Shown: one piece after another, positions 7,731 through 11,656 of the stretch
How the letters are laid out: each line of letters begins with the position of its first letter
How positions within the stretch are numbered: position 1 is the first letter of the stretch
Assembly (NCBI GenBank): GCA_007117255.1
Contig: SKGU01000285.1
Location: 1-11,656, forward strand
Direction: 5' to 3'
Length of the DNA stretch: 11,656 bases
Origin: Natronohydrobacter sp.
GTDB taxonomy: Bacteria > Pseudomonadota > Alphaproteobacteria > Rhodobacterales > Rhodobacteraceae
Made by a program: the position numbers and the translations under genes
Notes under the pieces: generated by a model
Databases searched by the model: none
What the model saw: only the letters and a program-made list of their open reading frames with translations
Told to the model about the DNA's origin: nothing

Positions 7731-8751
7731 GGCGAAAGCCATCGGGGATGCTGTCGCGTCCGTCAAGGACGAGATCGGACATGACTTCTGCCAGTGCCGG
7801 GGCCATGGCAAAGCCTATCTTGAAGCCGCCATTGAACACATAATGTCCCGCACGATCCGGCCAGGCGCCCAGAAGCGGTGCGCGGCTTTTCGCGCGGGGA
7901 CGCACGCCCGCCCAACGGCAGATTTCGGGGGCGTCGCGCAGTGCGGGGCAAATGCTGCGCGCCCGGATCAACAGATCGTCGCATTGTGCATCAGTGCTGT
8001 CGGGGTCGGTGAAATCCCGCTCGCTGGTCGATCCTATTGCGACTGTGCCGTCGATATGGGGTACGATATGCAGGCCATCCGCGAAAATCTGTGGTGCATC
8101 TGGGCAGGGCAGGGCCAGCAGCACAGATTGGCCTTTGACACCGCCCCCAACCACGCGCCCCAGATCGCGGTTGAGATCAGTCAGCCCTTCATGGCCAGTT
8201 GCCCAGATGACAGGGCCAGTTGCAGGCGCATCTTGTCCGGTCTCGATCGTGCCACCAAGGTTCTGGATGGCCTGCACCAGTGCTGCACTGGCCTTGCGGG
8301 GATGCAGGCGTGCACTGAGCGTGTCATGGATGACCCAGCCAGACGGGGCGTGAAGTGCTAGGCCCGGTGCATCCTTCGCGCGCAGAACCTGCCATGTCGC
8401 AAAGCCCTGCCATAGATCATCGGCCCCATCGGCACGGGCATGGGCCAGCGCCAGCCCCGGCTCTGCTACAGGTTGCACCCGCCCCAGTCGCGCATAGCCG
8501 GGGTCTGTGCCCGACACTGTTGCAACCCCTTTCCAGAACGGTCCGGCCATTTGCAAGGCGCTGAACTGAAACGCCTTCTTGTCATTCCAATTCTCAGGAA
8601 CATGCGGTGCCAGTGCGCCCACCAAGCCACCGCTGGACCCAGCACCAGGCGCGCGTTTTTCAATCACGCGCACTGTTGCACCGCGCCGTGCGCAGGTATA
8701 GGCCAGCGACAGCCCGAAGATGCCCGCGCCCATGATCGTCAGATCGGCCAT
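7717..8751 (-). CDS. FAD-dependent oxidoreductase, DAO family, MnmC C-terminal-domain-like
   Basis: The protein has 344 residues. It opens with the dinucleotide-binding fold TIMGAGIFGLSLAYTCARRG (5-24), followed by Glu31 at the end of strand two, the expected FAD ribose ligand. GSSGGLVGALAPH (38-50), GVKGQSVLL (204-212) and a C-terminal YVFNGGFKIGFAMAPALAE (304-322) are typical of the DAO/glycine-oxidase group that includes the oxidase half of MnmC. In MnmC this half removes the carboxymethyl group from cmnm5(s2)U34 of tRNA, giving nm5(s2)U. The divergent neighbour 59 bases away is mnmD, which methylates that product, so I infer that this is the partner activity. A D-amino-acid or other amine oxidase role remains possible. 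The start at 8751 is favoured because AAGGA sits 7 bases upstream; ATGs at 8757 and 8781 are alternatives. Its 3' end overlaps the glycosyltransferase gene by 14 bases. Confidence 0.83.
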   Translation of the reverse strand: MADLTIMGAGIFGLSLAYTCARRGATVRVIEKRAPGAGSSGGLVGALAPHVPENWNDKKAFQFSALQMAGPFWKGVATVSGTDPGYARLGRVQPVAEPGLALAHARADGADDLWQGFATWQVLRAKDAPGLALHAPSGWVIHDTLSARLHPRKASAALVQAIQNLGGTIETGQDAPATGPVIWATGHEGLTDLNRDLGRVVGGGVKGQSVLLALPCPDAPQIFADGLHIVPHIDGTVAIGSTSERDFTDPDSTDAQCDDLLIRARSICPALRDAPEICRWAGVRPRAKSRAPLLGAWPDRAGHYVFNGGFKIGFAMAPALAEVMSDLVLDGRDSIPDGFRLTIP

Positions 8752-8784
8752 TGTCATTTCCTTTGTGTCCCGGCAAGACATGCT

Positions 8785-8794
8785 TCACATGTGA
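8785..8794. promoter_or_regulatory. perfect palindrome TCACATGTGA in the divergent oxidoreductase/mnmD promoter region
   Basis: TCACATGTGA is a perfect 10-base palindrome in the 59-base gap between the two divergent start codons, 16 bases before mnmD. The position suits an operator that controls both genes. A 10-base palindrome can occur by chance, and I do not recognise the regulator. Confidence 0.3.
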
Positions 8795-8810
8795 CATAAA
8801 GCGAAATCAG

Positions 8811-9467
8811 ATGCAGGACCAGCACGCGCTGCTCGACTGGAAAGACGGGGATATCCCTGTCTCTACCCGGTTTGACGATCCCTATTTCTCGCTGCAAAGC
8901 GGGCTGGAAGAGACGCGGCACGTCTTTTTGCGCGGCAATGGCCTGCCAGAGCGCGCGCGGCCCGGATTTCACATTGCCGAACTGGGCTTTGGTACGGGGT
9001 TGAACCTGTTGGCAACTGCGGACGTGCTGCAGGGCTACGGGCCGATACGCTATACCAGTTTTGAAGCCTATCCCATGCATCCCGACGACATGGCGCGCGC
9101 CTTGCAGGCCTTTCCGGGGCTGAACAGCGCGGCTTTGCTGGCCGCGTGGGGCAGGGGCGCGCGGCGGTTCACACTTGGTGGGCTTGAGGTCGAGGTGATT
9201 GTGGGCGATGCGCGTCTGACGCTGCCGGACTGGCCGGACAGGGCAGATGCGTGGTATCTGGATGGCTTCGCACCCGCAAAGAACCCTGAATTGTGGTCAG
9301 ATGCGTTGATGGCGCAGGTGGGTGCGCATACGGCACCGGGCGGGACATTCGCGACCTACACAGCCGCAGGTCATGTCCGGCGCGCCTTGGCTGCGGCCGG
9401 GTTTGAGGTCACGCGCGCGCCCGGTTTCGGGCGCAAACGTCATATGAGCGCGGGTCAGATGACATGA
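8811..9467 (+). CDS. mnmD: tRNA (5-methylaminomethyl-2-thiouridine)(34)-methyltransferase MnmD
   Basis: MnmD uses S-adenosylmethionine to methylate the 5-aminomethyl group of the wobble uridine, the last step to mnm5(s2)U34 in tRNAs for split codon boxes. The 218-residue protein begins with a typical MnmD N-terminus: LLDWKDGDIPVSTRFDDPYF (7-26). It then has the SAM-binding motif AELGFGTGLN (56-65), the acidic Glu85 at the end of the next strand, VGDAR (131-135), the family signature DGFAPAKNPELW (151-162) and GFGRKRHM (205-212). It corresponds to the N-terminal half of the fused MnmC of enterobacteria and is a stand-alone protein here. The start at 8811 gives the family N-terminus; only a weak purine stretch (AAAGCGA) lies upstream. 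Its stop overlaps the start of the downstream transporter (ATGA), suggesting coupled translation. Confidence 0.93.
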   Translation: MQDQHALLDWKDGDIPVSTRFDDPYFSLQSGLEETRHVFLRGNGLPERARPGFHIAELGFGTGLNLLATADVLQGYGPIRYTSFEAYPMHPDDMARALQAFPGLNSAALLAAWGRGARRFTLGGLEVEVIVGDARLTLPDWPDRADAWYLDGFAPAKNPELWSDALMAQVGAHTAPGGTFATYTAAGHVRRALAAAGFEVTRAPGFGRKRHMSAGQMT

Positions 9468-10333
9468 GCCCCCAGAACAACACGCTCGGCATCTGGCTGA
9501 TGATCGCCACGGCGTTTGTCTTCGCCATGCAGGACGGGCTGTCGCGCCATCTCGCAGGCGAATATAATGTGCTGATGATCATCATGATCCGCTACTGGTT
9601 CTTCGCCAGTTTCGTGATTGTGGTGGCCGCGCGCAAAGCCGGTGGGCTACGCCGCGCAGCAGCAACGAAACAGCCATGGGTGCAGGCGTTTCGCGGGGTA
9701 TTGCTGGCGCTGGAAGTCTGCGTGATGGTCACGGCTTTCGTGGTGCTGGGCTTGGTGGAAAGCCATGCGGTCTTTGCGGTCTATCCGCTACTGATTGCAG
9801 CGCTGTCGGGGCCGGTGCTGGGCGAAAAGGTCGGCTGGCGGCGCTGGGTGGCCATCGGGGTCGGGTTTGTGGGCGTGCTGATTATCCTGCAACCTGGGTC
9901 AGGGGTGTTCCAGCCTGCGGCCCTGATCCCGCTTCTGGCGGCTTTCATGTTCGCGCTCTACGGATTGCTGACGCGCTATGTTGCGCGGCAGGACAGTGCG
10001 GCGGTCAGCTTTTTCTGGACTGGCACAACGGGGGCCGTGGCCATGACGCTGATCGGCATCTGGTTCTGGGAACCGATGGCGCAGGGCGATTGGTTGTGGA
10101 TGGGGCTTTTGTGCATGACATCCGCCTTCAGTCATTTCCTGCTGATCCGCGCCTATGAGGTGGCCGAAGCCAGTGCTGTTCAGCCCTTCGCATATCTGCA
10201 ACTGCCCTTCGCAGCAGCTTTGGGCGTTCTGGTGTTCAACGAGGCATTGCGTGGCAATGTGATCATTGGCGCAGGCGTGGTTGTCGCGGCGGGCCTGTTC
10301 ACGCTATGGCGCGCGCGTGTGAAGACGCCCTGA
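9464..10333 (+). CDS. EamA/DMT-superfamily membrane transporter
   Basis: The 289-residue protein has the ten-helix, two-repeat pattern of the drug/metabolite transporter superfamily. Hydrophobic segments lie at about 9-27, 36-56, 76-97, 99-118, 128-143, 151-170, 180-201, 211-228, 236-257 and 265-282. AVYPLLIAALSGPVLGEKVGWRRW (104-127) and AVQPFAYLQLPFAAALGVLVFNEAL (238-262) are the repeated EamA signature, with the characteristic Glu before the next helix. Members sit in the inner membrane and export or import amino acids, nucleosides or other metabolites; nothing here fixes the substrate. The ATG overlaps the mnmD stop as ATGA and there is no separate ribosome binding site of note, so expression is probably coupled to mnmD. 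Confidence 0.9.
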   Translation: MSPQNNTLGIWLMIATAFVFAMQDGLSRHLAGEYNVLMIIMIRYWFFASFVIVVAARKAGGLRRAAATKQPWVQAFRGVLLALEVCVMVTAFVVLGLVESHAVFAVYPLLIAALSGPVLGEKVGWRRWVAIGVGFVGVLIILQPGSGVFQPAALIPLLAAFMFALYGLLTRYVARQDSAAVSFFWTGTTGAVAMTLIGIWFWEPMAQGDWLWMGLLCMTSAFSHFLLIRAYEVAEASAVQPFAYLQLPFAAALGVLVFNEALRGNVIIGAGVVVAAGLFTLWRARVKTP

Positions 10334-10406
10334 AGTCCTGTCTATCGCATTGCACCTGCGCTGCCTGCACCCTAAGCTGAGGTCGATATCAGGGATGGGA
10401 GAAAGC

Positions 10407-11656
10407 ATGCATAAGCTTTGGGTTTTGGTCGCGATTCAGGCCACAGTGGCCGCGGCCTCGCTGGTGGTGGAAATCGTGGCAGGACGGATGCTCGCGCCCT
10501 ATGTCGGCATGTCGCTTTACACCTGGACATCAGTGATCGCGGTGGTACTTGCGGGGTTCTCGGCGGGGCATTGGGTGGGCGGACGGCTGGCGGAATGGCC
10601 GGCAGACCGCGCGTTGCGCGCCAACGCCTGGGCAATGCTGCTGGCGGCTGCAACAACTGGGGGCGCTGTGTTCCTGCTGCGCGGTGTTGCGGGGCCGGTC
10701 ATCACGCTTCTGGAAGACCCGGTCGCGGCGATTGTGGCGCTGACCATGCTGGTGTTTTTCCTGCCCTCGTTTTTCGCGGGCATTCCCGCGCCGATCCTGT
10801 CGCAGATCGCCGTGCAGCGTCACCGCGAGCATTCTGGCCGCGCGCTGGGTGCGATGTTTGCCGCAGGTGCCTGGGGCGCAATCATTGGCACGCTGGCGGC
10901 TGGGTTCTTGTTTATCTCATGGCTCGGCTCCGTGGGGACATTGACGTTTGTGACCGTGGTTTATATCGCCGTGGCGTTTTACAGCTTTCTTGCGGCCAAT
11001 GGTGCGAAACGCTGGCTGGTGGAGGGCGCAGTTGCCGCATTGATCCCGCTGGCGCTTGCGGGCGCGGCGCTTCTACGCCCTGATCCTTGCACGCGCGAGA
11101 GTGACTATTTCTGCATTCGCGTGGTCGATATCTCTCCAAGTGCGGCAGAACCTGTTCGGCTGATGGTGCTGGATCATCTGGTACATGGCATTTCCGACGG
11201 GCTGGATCCCAGTGCGATGCTGACGCCGCATGGCATGATGCAGGACGGATTGTCGCGCATGCGTATGGCCGGGCGCGATGCGTGGGACGGTTTTATCATC
11301 GGAGGCGGCACCTATACGGTCCCGCGCGCCTGGGTGGAGATGGGCGAGCCTGCAAACGTCACTGTCGCCGAGGTCGATCCGATGGTGACAGAGGTGGCGC
11401 GTGACAGTTTCTGGTTCGACCCTGACAGCGTGCGTGTGGTCCATGCGGATGCACGCATTGTGCTGGCGCGCGAAGAGACCAGCTACGATCTGATCCTTGG
11501 TGATGCTTTCACGGATATCGCGGCCCCCCCACATTTGATCACGCGCGAGTTTTTCGAGCTTGCGGCATCCCGTCTGAACCCGGATGGATCATTCCTGATG
11601 ACGATCATCGACCATATGGACCGGATGGACGTGCTGGCATCCCTGACTGTGACCGC
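10407..11656 (+). CDS. Membrane-anchored spermidine-synthase-like protein (fused MFS/spermidine synthase type), cut at 3' end
   Basis: The reading frame is open from ATG 10407 to the window edge (416 complete codons). Residues 1-222 hold about seven hydrophobic segments, starting with a helix and VVEIVAGRMLAPYVGMSLYTW (20-40), the usual N-terminus of the fused transporter/spermidine synthase group. From about 250 a Rossmann methyltransferase-like fold of the spermine/spermidine synthase family follows. It has FIIGGGTYTVPRAW (296-309) as nucleotide loop, AEVDP (321-325) as acidic ligand, HADAR (346-350), and YDLILGDAF (360-368) at the catalytic loop. Whether it makes polyamines is doubtful: the membrane-anchored members are mostly uncharacterised and the glycine loop ends GGGTY rather than GGGDG. 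GGGAG at 10397-10401 sits 5 bases before the ATG; an in-frame ATG at 10395 is less well placed. It follows the transporter gene after 73 bases. Confidence 0.85.
   Translation, partial: MHKLWVLVAIQATVAAASLVVEIVAGRMLAPYVGMSLYTWTSVIAVVLAGFSAGHWVGGRLAEWPADRALRANAWAMLLAAATTGGAVFLLRGVAGPVITLLEDPVAAIVALTMLVFFLPSFFAGIPAPILSQIAVQRHREHSGRALGAMFAAGAWGAIIGTLAAGFLFISWLGSVGTLTFVTVVYIAVAFYSFLAANGAKRWLVEGAVAALIPLALAGAALLRPDPCTRESDYFCIRVVDISPSAAEPVRLMVLDHLVHGISDGLDPSAMLTPHGMMQDGLSRMRMAGRDAWDGFIIGGGTYTVPRAWVEMGEPANVTVAEVDPMVTEVARDSFWFDPDSVRVVHADARIVLAREETSYDLILGDAFTDIAAPPHLITREFFELAASRLNPDGSFLMTIIDHMDRMDVLASLTVT

Noticed and set aside
7396..8361. Plus-strand open frame of over 300 codons spanning the end of the glycosyltransferase gene and the oxidoreductase gene
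   Set aside because: It is out of frame with one real gene and antisense to the other, and the product is Cys/Arg-rich without motifs.
10395..10406. Upstream in-frame ATG for the spermidine-synthase-like gene
   Set aside because: Its only purine stretch abuts the codon, while ATG 10407 has GGGAG at 5-base spacing.

Overview
The window looks like chromosomal DNA of an alphaproteobacterium, most likely of the Rhodobacteraceae/Paracoccaceae type. Four things point there: GC-rich coding sequence full of GCGC steps, alphaproteobacterial-style AccA and ImuB proteins, a direct-repeat LexA box of the alphaproteobacterial form GTTC-N7-GTTC, and a stand-alone MnmD gene divergent from an MnmC-like FAD oxidoreductase gene. 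The genus cannot be fixed from the sequence alone.

Layout. 1-274 (minus) is the 5' end of imuB, the SOS mutasome Y-family polymerase homologue. Its short divergent promoter region (275-404), shared with accA, carries an exact LexA box at 287-301. accA (405-1364, plus) encodes the acetyl-CoA carboxylase carboxyltransferase alpha subunit. Next comes an accessory block of carbohydrate-modification type. It holds a helical-repeat/P-loop kinase-like protein (1422-2474, minus), a PAPS-type sulfotransferase (2686-3375, plus), and a very large protein (3423-7730, plus). In the large protein I recognise a galectin-like N-terminus, a long helical middle, a GT31 (beta-1,3-galactosyltransferase/Fringe-like) domain and a C-terminal GT2/GT92-like glycosyltransferase domain. 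The sulfotransferase and the large protein look like an operon that builds and sulfates a glycan.

The right side returns to housekeeping-type genes. An FAD-dependent oxidoreductase of the DAO/MnmC-C family (7717-8751, minus) is divergent from mnmD (8811-9467, plus); together they correspond to the two halves of enterobacterial MnmC, which modifies the wobble uridine of tRNA. mnmD overlaps an EamA/DMT-family membrane transporter (9464-10333) by ATGA. The window ends inside a membrane-anchored spermidine-synthase-like protein (10407 onward).

The most interesting content is the 1435-residue double glycosyltransferase with a possible lectin domain, its coupling to a sulfotransferase, and the divergent P-loop protein. 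Second is the imuB gene, which has its own LexA box and no imuA in front of it. No tRNA, rRNA, CRISPR array, insertion sequence or convincing intrinsic terminator was found. There is no gene-free stretch longer than about 210 bases.
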